DNA from: Cumulibacter sp047975195
GTDB taxonomy: Bacteria; Actinomycetota; Actinomycetes; Mycobacteriales; Antricoccaceae
Direction of reading: 5' to 3'
Length of the DNA stretch: 64,000 nucleotides
Assembly: GCA_047975195.1 (NCBI GenBank)
Contig: JBKEDB010000001.1
Location: 1-64,000 of the forward strand
A program made the translations under genes and the position numbers. Positions 27,340 to 35,780 of this stretch are shown here, piece by piece. Each line of letters opens with the position of its first letter. Position 1 is the stretch's first letter. The notes beneath the pieces were generated by a model. That model worked only from the letters and a program-made list of their open reading frames with translations, ran no database searches and was not told the DNA's origin.

Positions 27340-28413
27340 ATGTTCAACGAATCCGTGACTTTTGCCAGCGGCCACTCGATGTCGAACAGGTTCGCCCTCG
27401 CGCCGCTGACCAACTCGCAGAGCAACCCCGACGGCACCCTCGGCGAGGACGAGTTCCGCTGGCTCGTCGCCCGCGCGCGCGGCGGATTCGGCATGACGAT
27501 GACCTGCGCCGCACACGTCTCCCCTGAGGGCCAGGCGTTCGCCGGCCAACTCGGCATCTGCTCCGACGATCACCTCGCCGGCCTCACCCGCCTCGCGACC
27601 GCACTGAACAACGAGGACACCATGTCCGTCGTCCAGCTCCATCACGGCGGACGCCGCGCGCAGCAGGAGCACTCTGGCCTGCAGGCCGTGGCACCGTGGG
27701 ACGACGAGAAGCACAATGCTCGCGCGCTCAGCACCGGCGAGGTGCAGCGCGTCATTGAGGACTTCGCTAAGGCCGCTGTCCGCGCCGAGCAGTCCGGGTT
27801 CGACGGTGTGGAGATCCACGGCGCCCACGGTTATCTGCCATGCGCCTTCCTGGACGCTGCCCACAACGACCGCACCGATCAGTACGGCGGATCGTACGAG
27901 AACCGCACCCGGGTCATCCGCGAACTCATCGACGCCGTCACCGACGCTACCTCCGATTCCTTCAGCGTCGGACTTCGGTTGTCCGGCGAGCGTCACGGCG
28001 TCGATTTGCTCGAGATGCGCCAGCTCGCCGGCGAGGTAATGGAGGACGGGCGGCTCGACTATCTGGACATGTCGCTGTGGGACGTCGCGAAGTTGCCGCA
28101 CGAGGCGGCTCATGAGCAGAAGCCGCTCGCCGAGCACTTCACCGACATCCCGCGCGGGACTACGAAGCTCGGCATCGCCGGCATGATCCGGAACGCCGAA
28201 CAGGCTCAGTGGGCGCTGGACGTCGGCGCCGACTTCGCGTTCATTGGTCGTGCGGCGATCCTGCACCATGATTTCCCGCGACTCGCGATAACCGATCCGG
28301 CGTTCGCATCGGTGCCCACGCCGGTTGCTGTCGATCACCTGAAGTCCGAGTTCGTCTCGGACACCTTCGTCAACTACCTCAACGGCAGTTTCGCCGGCTT
28401 CGTGGCGAGTTAA
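27340..28413 (+). CDS. NADH:flavin oxidoreductase, Old Yellow Enzyme family
   Basis: A 357-aa FMN-dependent TIM barrel. Marks are RFALAPLTNSQSNPDGTLG, the substrate-binding pair in GVEIHGAHGYL (His and His within the HxAH region), followed by NDRTDQYGGSYENR and VGLRLSGERHGVD. In the first motif the usual PMC/T is changed to PLTN. Family enzymes reduce activated alkenes or nitro groups with NAD(P)H. The gene ends 10 bp from the small minus-strand gene at 28423, with which it is convergent. Confidence 0.9.
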   Translation: MFNESVTFASGHSMSNRFALAPLTNSQSNPDGTLGEDEFRWLVARARGGFGMTMTCAAHVSPEGQAFAGQLGICSDDHLAGLTRLATALNNEDTMSVVQLHHGGRRAQQEHSGLQAVAPWDDEKHNARALSTGEVQRVIEDFAKAAVRAEQSGFDGVEIHGAHGYLPCAFLDAAHNDRTDQYGGSYENRTRVIRELIDAVTDATSDSFSVGLRLSGERHGVDLLEMRQLAGEVMEDGRLDYLDMSLWDVAKLPHEAAHEQKPLAEHFTDIPRGTTKLGIAGMIRNAEQAQWALDVGADFAFIGRAAILHHDFPRLAITDPAFASVPTPVAVDHLKSEFVSDTFVNYLNGSFAGFVAS

Positions 28414-28422
28414 TTTCGCGGC

Positions 28423-28533
28423 CTAGTTCGCCGCGGCCTCTTCCAGGATCGGCGTGATGTACCGCTTGAACTGGTCGGGGTTCTCGTTGAGTCGCCGCAG
28501 CAGGCTATCTCCATTGACTTCGCGAATGACCAT
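28423..28533 (-). CDS. Small protein of 36 aa, unknown
   Basis: A short frame on the minus strand from ATG 28531-28533 to TAG 28423-28425. It has a Shine-Dalgarno GAGAGG six bases before the ATG and, further up, a consensus -35 TTGACA and a -10-like TTGAAT with a 17-bp spacer. The product starts MVIREVNGDSLLRRLNENPD, continues QFKRYITPILEEAAAN, is hydrophilic, and looks like two helices. The NENPDQF segment has a faint likeness to Nif11-type leader peptides, but there is no modifying enzyme nearby. It could be a regulator or a fragment of a longer lost gene. Function unknown. Confidence 0.55.
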   Translation of the reverse strand: MVIREVNGDSLLRRLNENPDQFKRYITPILEEAAAN

Positions 28534-28567
28534 GGCGGCCCTCTCAACTGAATGGACGGTTGAGGCG

Positions 28568-28596
28568 ATTCAAACGCCGGGTCGGTTAATTGTCAA
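28568..28596 (-). promoter_or_regulatory. Predicted promoter of the 36-aa gene
   Basis: On the minus strand TTGACA (28591-28596) and TTGAAT (28568-28573) are separated by 17 bp. Transcription would start near 28561, about 28 bases before the ATG. Confidence 0.5.
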
Positions 28597-28671
28597 TCAC
28601 CTACTTTCATTGCCGTCTGCGGGTCAGACGGGCGCGAGTGACATGGGATACAGCAGGGTTACGCTCGCGGT

Positions 28672-29580
28672 ATGCGTTTTAGCCTGTGGCTCCCCGCCAA
28701 TCGTGCCTGGTCCGAACTGCGCGACCTCGCCACCCACGCCGAACAGTCCGGCTGGAGCGGCATCTGGCTCGCCGACCACTTCATGCCCAACACGCCAGAG
28801 CCCAACACCGACCCGACCGGCGAAGCTCTCGCCCAACTCGCGGCGCTCGCCGCCGCCGTACCGCGCGTGCGGATCGGCCCGCTGGTGCTCGGCAACACCT
28901 ACCGTCACCCCGCCGTCGTCGCGAAGACCGCGGCCGCTATCGACGAGATCAGTGGCGGCCGGTTCGTCCTGGGTATCGGCGCCGGCTGGCAGGTCAACGA
29001 GCACGAAGCGTTCGGGCTTGAGCTCGGCACCATCCGCGAACGCCTGTCCTGGTTCCGCGAAGCGTGCCAGATCTTCCAGTCGCTGCGCGATGAGGAACTC
29101 ACTACCTTCGAGGGCGAGCGTTACCAGTTGCGGGACGCCTCGCTGAACCCGAAACCGGTCGGTCCGTTGCCGATCCTGATTGGCGCGAGCGGCGAAAAAG
29201 TGATGCCGAAAATCGTCGCCGAGTACGCCGAGGAGTGGAACACCTGGTCTACCCCCGACGTGTTCGCGCACAAGAGCGCCGTGATGTCAGCGGCGTGCGA
29301 GGCGCGTGGCCGCGATCCGAAGACGTTGCATCGCTCCACCCAAGCCCTGGTATTCATCGGTCCCGATGCAGCGGCGAAGGCTGAGCATGTCAACAAGACC
29401 CGGGCGGCGATCGGCGGTACGACCGAACAGCTCACGGACATCCTCGGGCGGTACGCCGAGGCCGGACTCGATGAGTTCATCCTGCCGACGATGAGCCTCG
29501 GGGCGGCCGACGTCGAGGCGATCAATGAGTTCGCCGACCAGTTCCTCACCGAGGCGGCACACCCCCTCGCCCGTGTCTAG
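28672..29580 (+). CDS. LLM class (F420- or FMN-dependent) oxidoreductase
   Basis: A 302-aa luciferase-like TIM barrel. Marks are the N-terminal SLWLPANRAW strand, SGWSGIWLADHFMP, RIGPLVLGNTYRHPAVVAK, then ISGGRFVLGIGAGWQVNEHE, a near-perfect family motif, and PLPILIGASGEKVMP. Actinobacterial members of this subgroup often use F420, but cofactor choice cannot be proved here. Substrate unknown. It is a single gene divergent from the 36-aa gene and closed by a long hairpin. Confidence 0.88.
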   Translation: MRFSLWLPANRAWSELRDLATHAEQSGWSGIWLADHFMPNTPEPNTDPTGEALAQLAALAAAVPRVRIGPLVLGNTYRHPAVVAKTAAAIDEISGGRFVLGIGAGWQVNEHEAFGLELGTIRERLSWFREACQIFQSLRDEELTTFEGERYQLRDASLNPKPVGPLPILIGASGEKVMPKIVAEYAEEWNTWSTPDVFAHKSAVMSAACEARGRDPKTLHRSTQALVFIGPDAAAKAEHVNKTRAAIGGTTEQLTDILGRYAEAGLDEFILPTMSLGAADVEAINEFADQFLTEAAHPLARV

Positions 29581-29598
29581 GTCGCATGCCCAGACGAA

Positions 29599-29659
29599 AA
29601 CGCAGCGTGAGCGGGGAGTTGTCCGCCATACATCGACAAGTGCCCGCCTGCGCTGCGTT
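29599..29659. terminator. Long imperfect hairpin after the LLM gene
   Basis: AACGCAGCG (29599-29607) pairs perfectly with CGCTGCGTT (29651-29659). Two inner stems (GCGGG/CCCGC and TTGTC/GACAA) continue the helix towards an 11-nt loop. It is the probable terminator of the LLM gene, but its 61-nt length and three stems would also suit a small structured RNA or repeat element. Confidence 0.55.
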
Positions 29660-29755
29660 CTCAGCAGGAATGCGGACGGCCCCGAACGAGTTCCACCAAG
29701 CGACGCCTAGATCCGAGCGAAGACCCACTAGGCGACACCATCGAAAGGGAGAACC

Positions 29756-30178
29756 ATGAGCGACAAGTACACCGCCGAGGCCATCGCTACCGGTGCCGGC
29801 CGCAATGGCCACACGCGTTCCAGTGACGGCCGCGTCGACCTGGATCTCGCGTTTCCGGTCGAACTGGGCGGCTCCGGCAACGGCAGCAACCCGGAGCAGT
29901 TGTTCGCTGCAGGGTACGCAGCCTGCTTCCACTCCGCCCTGCAGCTCGTAGCGCGCAATGCAAAAACCGATCTCGGCGACTCGAGCGTCGGCGCGCGGGT
30001 AAGCCTCGGCAAGACCGACGCCGGCGGTTTCGCCCTCGAAGTCGAGTTGGAGGTCGTCATACCGAACCTGGCACACGACGAAGCGCAAGCCCTCGCTGAT
30101 AAGGCACACCAGGTGTGCCCCTACTCGAACGCCACCCGCGGCAACATTCCGGTGACCGTCACCGTCTCCGACGACTAA
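29756..30178 (+). CDS. ohr: Organic hydroperoxide resistance protein (Ohr/OsmC family)
   Basis: A 140-aa thiol peroxidase that reduces organic hydroperoxides in the cytoplasm, using dihydrolipoamide or similar thiols in characterised members. The peroxidatic cysteine is in GYAACFHSAL and the resolving cysteine in QVCPYSNATRGN; the NPEQLFAAG segment brings the conserved glutamate. The start is fixed by AAAGGGAG upstream of the ATG. No OhrR regulator lies next to it. A canonical intrinsic terminator follows. Confidence 0.93.
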   Translation: MSDKYTAEAIATGAGRNGHTRSSDGRVDLDLAFPVELGGSGNGSNPEQLFAAGYAACFHSALQLVARNAKTDLGDSSVGARVSLGKTDAGGFALEVELEVVIPNLAHDEAQALADKAHQVCPYSNATRGNIPVTVTVSDD

Positions 30179-30231
30179 CCACATCCTGGCCCATCGTTCG
30201 GTAGCCGGACGCTGTAGCGACACAGTGCTCG

Positions 30232-30286
30232 TCCTGGCGGCAGATGTTGAACCGTAGTCGGTACGACATCTGCCGCCAGGATTTTT
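30232..30286 (+). terminator. Intrinsic terminator of ohr
   Basis: A perfect 16-bp stem (30232-30247 with 30266-30281), with an inner ACCG/CGGT pair in the loop, is followed by TTTTT (30282-30286). This is the clearest rho-independent terminator in the window. Confidence 0.92.
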
Positions 30287-30315
30287 CGCGGAGCTCTCAG
30301 CCCGCCGAACCTGAG

Positions 30316-31368
30316 TTAGCGGCCGTACGGCGATGTCGGCGGATACTGCGGTCCCGACGGCGAACTCGTCGGAGGCGTGGTCGGCCCCGAGGTGTTCGCC
30401 CCTCCGGCAGGAGTCGTCGGCGCGGATATACCCGGAGCGGACGGCGCCGCCACCGGGTGCGGACCAGCTGAGGCGGCGTCCGGCTGGTACGGCCGCGGGC
30501 GCTGTGCGCGCCTGCTGAGTATGGTGCTGGTGATCGCACCCGCGATACACACCACCGCGGCGGCAATCGACAACACGATCAGCAACGTCCTCAGGCTGGC
30601 GAACACCTGGCCATAGATGGTCGATGCGGCTTCGGGCGACATGCTGTCCGGGGTCATGCTGCGGGAGAGGACTTCCTCACCGAGTACGACGGCCGCCAAT
30701 ACGGTCAAGAACATGAATACGTATGCGCCTGCGGTGCGCGCCAGCGACGCGAAGCGAGCCACTGACAGCGCCAATCCAATGAGCAGCAGCGCGCCGGCGA
30801 TGAACGGCAGCCAGAACCCGAAGGAATCTGTCAGGTTGTACGCCGTTCGCGCCGTATTCAGTGAGTCATCGGTGACGATGGTGACGCTTCCGGTCACTTC
30901 CGGCAGGTCGGCTGCGAATGCCAGCCCCTGATCGACGAGAGCCTGTTTGATCTGCTCAACGACGACCCCGAGTTCCAGGGCGAGCGTGCCGTCTTCGGCC
31001 AGGGAGGCCGCGCTGTCCGGGTCCTGCTCAAACAGGTCGACGGTGCGCATGTGCGCTTGCTGCAGCATCGTCGTCCACACATCGGCGAACGCGTCCGACG
31101 CGATTGCTTGATCAATGCCGTCGGAGAGCAACTCCTCCAGCCCGTCGCCGGGCAGTGACTCGATGTCGATCTGCTGCTGTATCGCCGCGAGGGTCTCATC
31201 GCGCAACAGTTCCCGGACCTCAGGCTCCTCGATCAGCGGATCCATGGTCGCTACGAAGTTGTCAGTGTCGAGGATTTCCGCGCGCGCCCATGCGCCCACG
31301 GCGGCTACTGGCGCCACCAGGACGCTGAGCACCAGCAAGATCCCCGCGAAAATACTTCTGGCACCCAT
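30316..31368 (-). CDS. Conserved actinobacterial membrane protein with proline-rich tail
   Basis: The ATG at 31368 follows GGAGAG at seven bases; a longer upstream frame has no such site. The 350-aa protein has one N-terminal helix (SIFAGILLVLSVLVAPVAAV), an extracytoplasmic domain of about 150 residues beginning ILDTDNFVATMDPLIEEPEV, then three helices between about 175 and 285. The last 65 residues are Pro-, Ser- and Thr-rich and unlikely to fold. Similar proteins with the DTDNFVATMDPL motif are widespread in actinobacteria without known function. It stands alone, convergent with ohr. Confidence 0.75.
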   Translation of the reverse strand: MGARSIFAGILLVLSVLVAPVAAVGAWARAEILDTDNFVATMDPLIEEPEVRELLRDETLAAIQQQIDIESLPGDGLEELLSDGIDQAIASDAFADVWTTMLQQAHMRTVDLFEQDPDSAASLAEDGTLALELGVVVEQIKQALVDQGLAFAADLPEVTGSVTIVTDDSLNTARTAYNLTDSFGFWLPFIAGALLLIGLALSVARFASLARTAGAYVFMFLTVLAAVVLGEEVLSRSMTPDSMSPEAASTIYGQVFASLRTLLIVLSIAAAVVCIAGAITSTILSRRAQRPRPYQPDAASAGPHPVAAPSAPGISAPTTPAGGANTSGPTTPPTSSPSGPQYPPTSPYGR

Positions 31369-31444
31369 GGCTTCACTCTCCGTAACGCAGACGATCGCCC
31401 CGACGATTCTTCCTGATGAGTCGCCGGGACGATCGGTTCCGTTG

Positions 31445-32983
31445 CTACTTTGTGGCCTTCTCGGCGTACTGCATCCGCAAGAGCTTCTTCTGTAGCTTGC
31501 CAGCGGGGTTACGCGGCAGTTCGGCGACGAAGTCGATCGACCGGGGCGCCTTGAAGTGTGCGAGGTTGTCGCGCGCATAGTCGATGAGTTCGCGCGCGAG
31601 GTCGTCGTCCGACTTATCGGACTCCGCGCGGATCACCACGGCCTTAACTTCCTCGCCGAAGTCCTCATTCGGCACGCCGATCACGCCTACGTCCAGCACG
31701 TCCGGGTGCACCGCCAGCAGATCTTCGATCTCCTGCGGGTAAATGTTCACGCCGCCGGAGATGATCATGTGCGACTTGCGGTCGGTGAGGAACAGGTAGC
31801 CGTCCTCATCGACGTAACCGACATCGTCGACCGTCGACATCGTCCCGTCCGCGCTCTGCTGCTCCGCTGTCCGCTCCGGATCGCCCTTATACGTGAAGTT
31901 GGTGGCGCCGCGGAACCAGATCGTGCCCTCTTCGTTCGGGCCGAGCTCGTTACCCTCCGCATCGCGGATCACCAGTTCGCCAAGGATCGCGCGGCCGACC
32001 GTGCCCAGGCGCTCGAGCCACTCTTGTGATGTCGAGTAGCAGAACCCGTTGCCTTCGGTGGCGCCGTAGTACTCGTAGAGCACCGGCCCCCACTCATCGA
32101 TGATTTGCCGCTTTAGTTGCGGCGGCATGGGCGCAGCGCCGTGCACCACATGGGTCAGCGAGGAAATATCGTACTTGTCTCGGGTCTCCTTGGGCAGTCG
32201 CATGATCCGATTCAGCATCGTCGGCACGACCTGCATCGTGGTCACCTTGTATTTATCGACAAGCTTCAGCAACTGCTCGGCATCGAACTTCTCCATCACG
32301 ATGGAGGTTGCGCCGAGGCGGACCGCGCCGAGCAAAGAACTGTGCGGCGCCGAGTGATACAGCGGCGCCGAACTCAAGTACACCATCCCAGGCTTGAGCT
32401 GGAAGATCTCGTTGGTGAACTGGTAGACGGGCAGGTTGTACTGCGGTTCGCCGTCCGGAATCGGCCGGATGATGCCCTTCGGGCGCCCGGTTGTGCCCGA
32501 ACTGTAGAGCATCCCGCCGCCGAGGCGCTCGTCGGCGATCGGCTCGGTGGGCTTACCGTCCACCAACTCCTCGAAGTTCTCGAACACTCCGCCCGACGGT
32601 GCACCGGCCACCAGCCAACGCCGTACGCCTGGGCACCGTTCGGGCAATGAACTCATCGACTCCAGCGTGGTGTCGTCACAGACCACAACGGATGCTTCCG
32701 CGTCGGCGACGATGTACTGCAGTTCGTCGGCCTGCAAATGCGTATTGATGCAGACGAATCGCAATCCGGCGCGTTCTGCGGCAGCTTTAGCGAAGATGTA
32801 GGTCGGGCTGTTGCTGAGCACGAGCGCGATCGTGTCGGTGTTCTGCAGGCCAATTTCACGGAACAAGTGCGCGACCTGGTTCGCGTGCTGCTCGTACTCG
32901 CGGAAGGTGAAAGTCTCACCCGATGACGCCATCGCGATCGCCAGTTTGTCTGGCGTCGTACGGGCGAATTCGGCTGCGTACAC
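31445..32983 (-). CDS. Acyl-CoA synthetase (AMP-binding, FadD-like)
   Basis: A 512-aa ANL-superfamily ligase that should form acyl-CoA from a fatty or other acid with ATP. Motifs are MLYSSGTTGRPKG (P-loop), YEYYGATEGNGF (adenine site), the hinge aspartate in YLFLTDRKSHMIISGGVNIY and the catalytic lysine in NPAGKLQKKLL. The early segment ATSIVMEKFDAEQLL is typical of FadD proteins. It is preceded by the DinB-like gene on the same strand (37 bp), which may place both in one unit. Confidence 0.9.
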   Translation of the reverse strand: MYAAEFARTTPDKLAIAMASSGETFTFREYEQHANQVAHLFREIGLQNTDTIALVLSNSPTYIFAKAAAERAGLRFVCINTHLQADELQYIVADAEASVVVCDDTTLESMSSLPERCPGVRRWLVAGAPSGGVFENFEELVDGKPTEPIADERLGGGMLYSSGTTGRPKGIIRPIPDGEPQYNLPVYQFTNEIFQLKPGMVYLSSAPLYHSAPHSSLLGAVRLGATSIVMEKFDAEQLLKLVDKYKVTTMQVVPTMLNRIMRLPKETRDKYDISSLTHVVHGAAPMPPQLKRQIIDEWGPVLYEYYGATEGNGFCYSTSQEWLERLGTVGRAILGELVIRDAEGNELGPNEEGTIWFRGATNFTYKGDPERTAEQQSADGTMSTVDDVGYVDEDGYLFLTDRKSHMIISGGVNIYPQEIEDLLAVHPDVLDVGVIGVPNEDFGEEVKAVVIRAESDKSDDDLARELIDYARDNLAHFKAPRSIDFVAELPRNPAGKLQKKLLRMQYAEKATK

Positions 32984-33019
32984 GTGGATGCCTTTCGGTT
33001 GAACGTTTGGAAAGTTTCG

Positions 33020-33826
33020 TTACATTGTGTAGCCGAGACTGCGGGCGATCCGCTGCCCCAACTCGGTGTCGCCGCTGACGTCGACACGCTGCGCGACGGT
33101 TTCGACATCACCGCGGTTACCGGTAAGGCGAGCGAAATCGGTGCTGCTCATCCGCACGGTCACCGTGGGATCCTCGATCGGTTCACCGGACTTGGCGTGT
33201 CCGCCGTCAACAGTGATGCCATAGGCGCGGCGCACCGGTCCGGTCAATTCGAACCGCACTCGCGATCCGTCCGGTGCGCCGGCCTTCTTGCCGATCATGT
33301 AGCCGAGCGCACGCTCGACCTCGTCGACGGCAATCTCGGCGGGAGCATTGTTCTCGGCCGTCGGCATGCCGAGCGAGTCGCGGATGTCCAGTTCGTGTAG
33401 CCAGATGTCGTAGACGCGAATGCGCATGAAGTCGCCGAGCGTGCCCTTACCGACGGGCGTCCACGACTCCGCGTCGAAGTCTTCCTGCGTCTGCCCGGAC
33501 AGGACCCCGCTGCGGCGCTTGGCGACATCGGCCCAGCGGTCTTGCATCTGCTGCGCAGTGTCCTCGCGCATCAAGTGAACCCATTCTTCATTTCGCCGCG
33601 CGATCTCGTTGTGCACATGCGCCGGGGGTTCGCCGTCGAGTGCGGGAGGCTTCTCGCCGAGCAGCATGTATTCGGTGCCGAGGCAGTGCGCGAGCACATC
33701 CATCACGCGCCAACCCGGCAGGATGCTCGGCGCGGTCCACTGCTCATCGGTGAGTCCGGCCATCAGCGCCGCAGTGGCCGCGAACTGAGTCTGGTACGCG
33801 TCGACGATCTGATCGCGATTGGTCAT
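33020..33826 (-). CDS. Maleylpyruvate isomerase/DinB-like (mycothiol-dependent) family protein
   Basis: A 268-aa protein with an N-terminal DinB-like four-helix domain (starting TNRDQIVDAYQTQFAATAA, with SILPGWRVMDVLAHCLGTE) and a C-terminal SCP2-like domain (MSSTDFARLTGNRGD). The metal-binding histidines are in LAHCLG and in YDIWLHELDIRD. Characterised members, such as maleylpyruvate isomerase, use mycothiol as cofactor. The ATG overlaps the stop of the preceding broken DsbA-like gene by four bases (ATGA), so translation is likely coupled to it. Confidence 0.85.
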   Translation of the reverse strand: MTNRDQIVDAYQTQFAATAALMAGLTDEQWTAPSILPGWRVMDVLAHCLGTEYMLLGEKPPALDGEPPAHVHNEIARRNEEWVHLMREDTAQQMQDRWADVAKRRSGVLSGQTQEDFDAESWTPVGKGTLGDFMRIRVYDIWLHELDIRDSLGMPTAENNAPAEIAVDEVERALGYMIGKKAGAPDGSRVRFELTGPVRRAYGITVDGGHAKSGEPIEDPTVTVRMSSTDFARLTGNRGDVETVAQRVDVSGDTELGQRIARSLGYTM

Positions 33827-34526
33827 CCCTGCTCCTCGAATGTGATCTCTTGGCCACGGTTGATACTGATCCAGTCGCGTCCGGCGAGGTACGGCTCCAG
33901 CGTGTGTCGAATCTGCTTCTGATCATCCGGCGATTTGGGCCGCTGCAACTCGAAGACGTGTGGGAACTGTAACCAACCCGTGGTCAGGTCCCACAGCCTG
34001 AGCGCGTCCGCGCCGGTCGGCGGGTCGATCAACACCGGTCCGAACAGCACCTGCTCACCGAAGAACAGCGTGGGTACGCCGAACCGCCGGAGTCGATGAC
34101 CCGCTGGTGCTCGCGCCGTACGTCGTCGTGGGTACTCGGGTCGGCGAGCGCGTCGTCCAGAGCACTCTCGGGTGCGCCGATCTCGCCCAGCAGCCTTCGA
34201 GCGACTTCTGGATTATGTGGCTGACCGCCGTTGACGTGTAGTTCGCGGCCGATTCGCTCGTACCAGGCGTCCAACAGTTTGGGATCCTGGCGGCGTAACC
34301 AGGCGCCTATCCGCATCAGTGACCAGCCGTAGGACCAGTCGCGCTCCCACGGGTGTTTTTGGTCGTCGCGGAGGTTGACCTCCTCGAGGCTGAAGAACTT
34401 CCAGTTGATCTGCAGGTCATTCTGGCGGCGAACCTCGCGGATCCAGACCGACGTCTGGTACGCGAATGGGCACATCGGGTCGAAGTGAAAATCAACCTCG
34501 TGCGGGGCAGGTGACACATCAGTCAT
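33823..34526 (-). pseudogene. DsbA-like oxidoreductase (Rv2466c type), frameshifted
   Basis: The N-terminal frame from ATG 34526 gives a thioredoxin-fold DsbA/2-hydroxychromene isomerase protein: VDFHFDPMCPFAYQTS with the active-site CPFA at 19-22, and FSLEEVNLRDD. At about 34084 the frame is lost (ends ...VIDSGGSAYPRC); the next frame continues with GVPTLFFGEQVLFGPVLIDP and finishes at 33823. One base appears missing in the run GGCGGTTCGG. The full protein would be about 234 aa. Rv2466c and its relatives are mycothiol-dependent reductases with CPWC; here the second cysteine is Ala22. Broken as read. Confidence 0.85.
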
Positions 34527-34629
34527 GTACTTACCCTGTCACCTTCGTCGTACACCTGCTAGTCCGCCTCCCACTTCGGCGGCCCGGTGATGGCATCGGG
34601 TGCCCCCAGCCCGGTGGCAGACTGGCCGT

Positions 34630-35673
34630 ATGCGATCCAGCTTGCCGCCGTTGACAGCGCCGATGACCGCCGAGGCGGCGCTGCGCCGAATCGCGTTCCT
34701 GCTGGAACGTCAGATGGAAAGTACGTATCGCGTTGAGGCGTTCCGCTCGGCGCTGAAGGTCGTGCTGGGTCTGCCCGGTGACGAGTTATCGCAGCGCGTC
34801 GACGCCGGGACGTTGCGTGAACTCGACGGCGTCGGCGCACGGACCGCGGAGGTCATCGCGCAGACCGTCGACGGTTCGGTGCCGACATACCTCGCTGATC
34901 TACAAACCGACGCGGGCGAACTGACGGACAGTTCGTACACGGCGCTGTTGCGCGGGGACCTGCACCTGCACAGCAACTGGTCGGACGGGGGCGCACCGAT
35001 CCAGGAGATGGTCATGACGGCGATCGACCTCGAGCACGAGTACGCCGTACTCACCGATCATTCGCCGCGGTTGAGGATCGCTAACGGGCTGAGTGCGGCA
35101 CGGTTGATGCAGCAACTCACCCTGATCGACCAGATCAACGAGGTGGTAGCGCCGCACTTCCGATTGCTGAAGGGAATCGAGGTCGACATCCTGGACGACG
35201 GCGCGCTGGACCAGACGCCGGCGATGCTCGCGAAACTCGACCTCGTGGTCGCGAGCGTGCATTCAAAGTTGCGGATGGACTCGCGCCCAATGACGCGCCG
35301 GATGGTCGCGGCAGTGCAGAATCCGCGCGTCAACGTGCTCGGACATTGCAGCGGACGGCTCGTGCAGGGCGGCAGGGGCACGCGTCCGCAGTCGACCTTC
35401 GACGCTGCGGAGGTGTTCGCCGCGTGCGCGGAACATGATGTCGCCGTGGAGATCAACTCGCGTCTCGAGCGGCAGGATCCACCGGATGAGCTGATCTCAA
35501 TGGCGTTGGACGCCGGTTGTCTGTTCTCAATAGATTCGGACGCGCATGCGCCCGGGCAGTTGGCATTCAAAGCGTACGGAGCTCGGCGAGCAGAGGATCT
35601 CGGCGTACCTCTCGACCGGATCGTGAACACCTGGCCGCTGCAGAAGCTCCAGCAGTGGGCGTCGTCCGCCTGA
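34630..35673 (+). CDS. PHP-domain phosphoesterase with N-terminal helix-hairpin-helix (PolX-like)
   Basis: A 347-aa protein. The N-terminal 90 residues (TAEAALRRIAFLLERQMEST, then REELDGVGARTAEVI-like helices with ELDGVGART) match the 8-kDa/HhH domain of PolX proteins. The PHP domain follows: GDLHLHSNWSDGG, VLTDHSPRL, LLKGIEVDIL, VVASVHSKL, NVLGHCSGRL, AVEINSRLERQDPP and FSIDSDAHAP, so all metal ligands appear intact. The polymerase palm is absent. Bacterial PHP proteins hydrolyse phosphoesters, often at DNA 3' ends or histidinol phosphate. A DNA-repair link is inferred from the HhH domain. Confidence 0.87.
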   Translation: MRSSLPPLTAPMTAEAALRRIAFLLERQMESTYRVEAFRSALKVVLGLPGDELSQRVDAGTLRELDGVGARTAEVIAQTVDGSVPTYLADLQTDAGELTDSSYTALLRGDLHLHSNWSDGGAPIQEMVMTAIDLEHEYAVLTDHSPRLRIANGLSAARLMQQLTLIDQINEVVAPHFRLLKGIEVDILDDGALDQTPAMLAKLDLVVASVHSKLRMDSRPMTRRMVAAVQNPRVNVLGHCSGRLVQGGRGTRPQSTFDAAEVFAACAEHDVAVEINSRLERQDPPDELISMALDAGCLFSIDSDAHAPGQLAFKAYGARRAEDLGVPLDRIVNTWPLQKLQQWASSA

Positions 35674-35780
35674 GCATCGTGATCTGATGCGTCCCCGGCG
35701 GAGGCCAAAGATCGGTTTACCGTCGCATCAAGGACGTTTGTCACTGGAGGGTTCGGCGGTGCAGCACCTAGGCTGGCCGC

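Noticed and set aside
29581..29755. CRISPR-like repeats near the hairpin
   Set aside because: Only one inverted repeat is present; no spaced direct repeats and no cas genes occur in the window.
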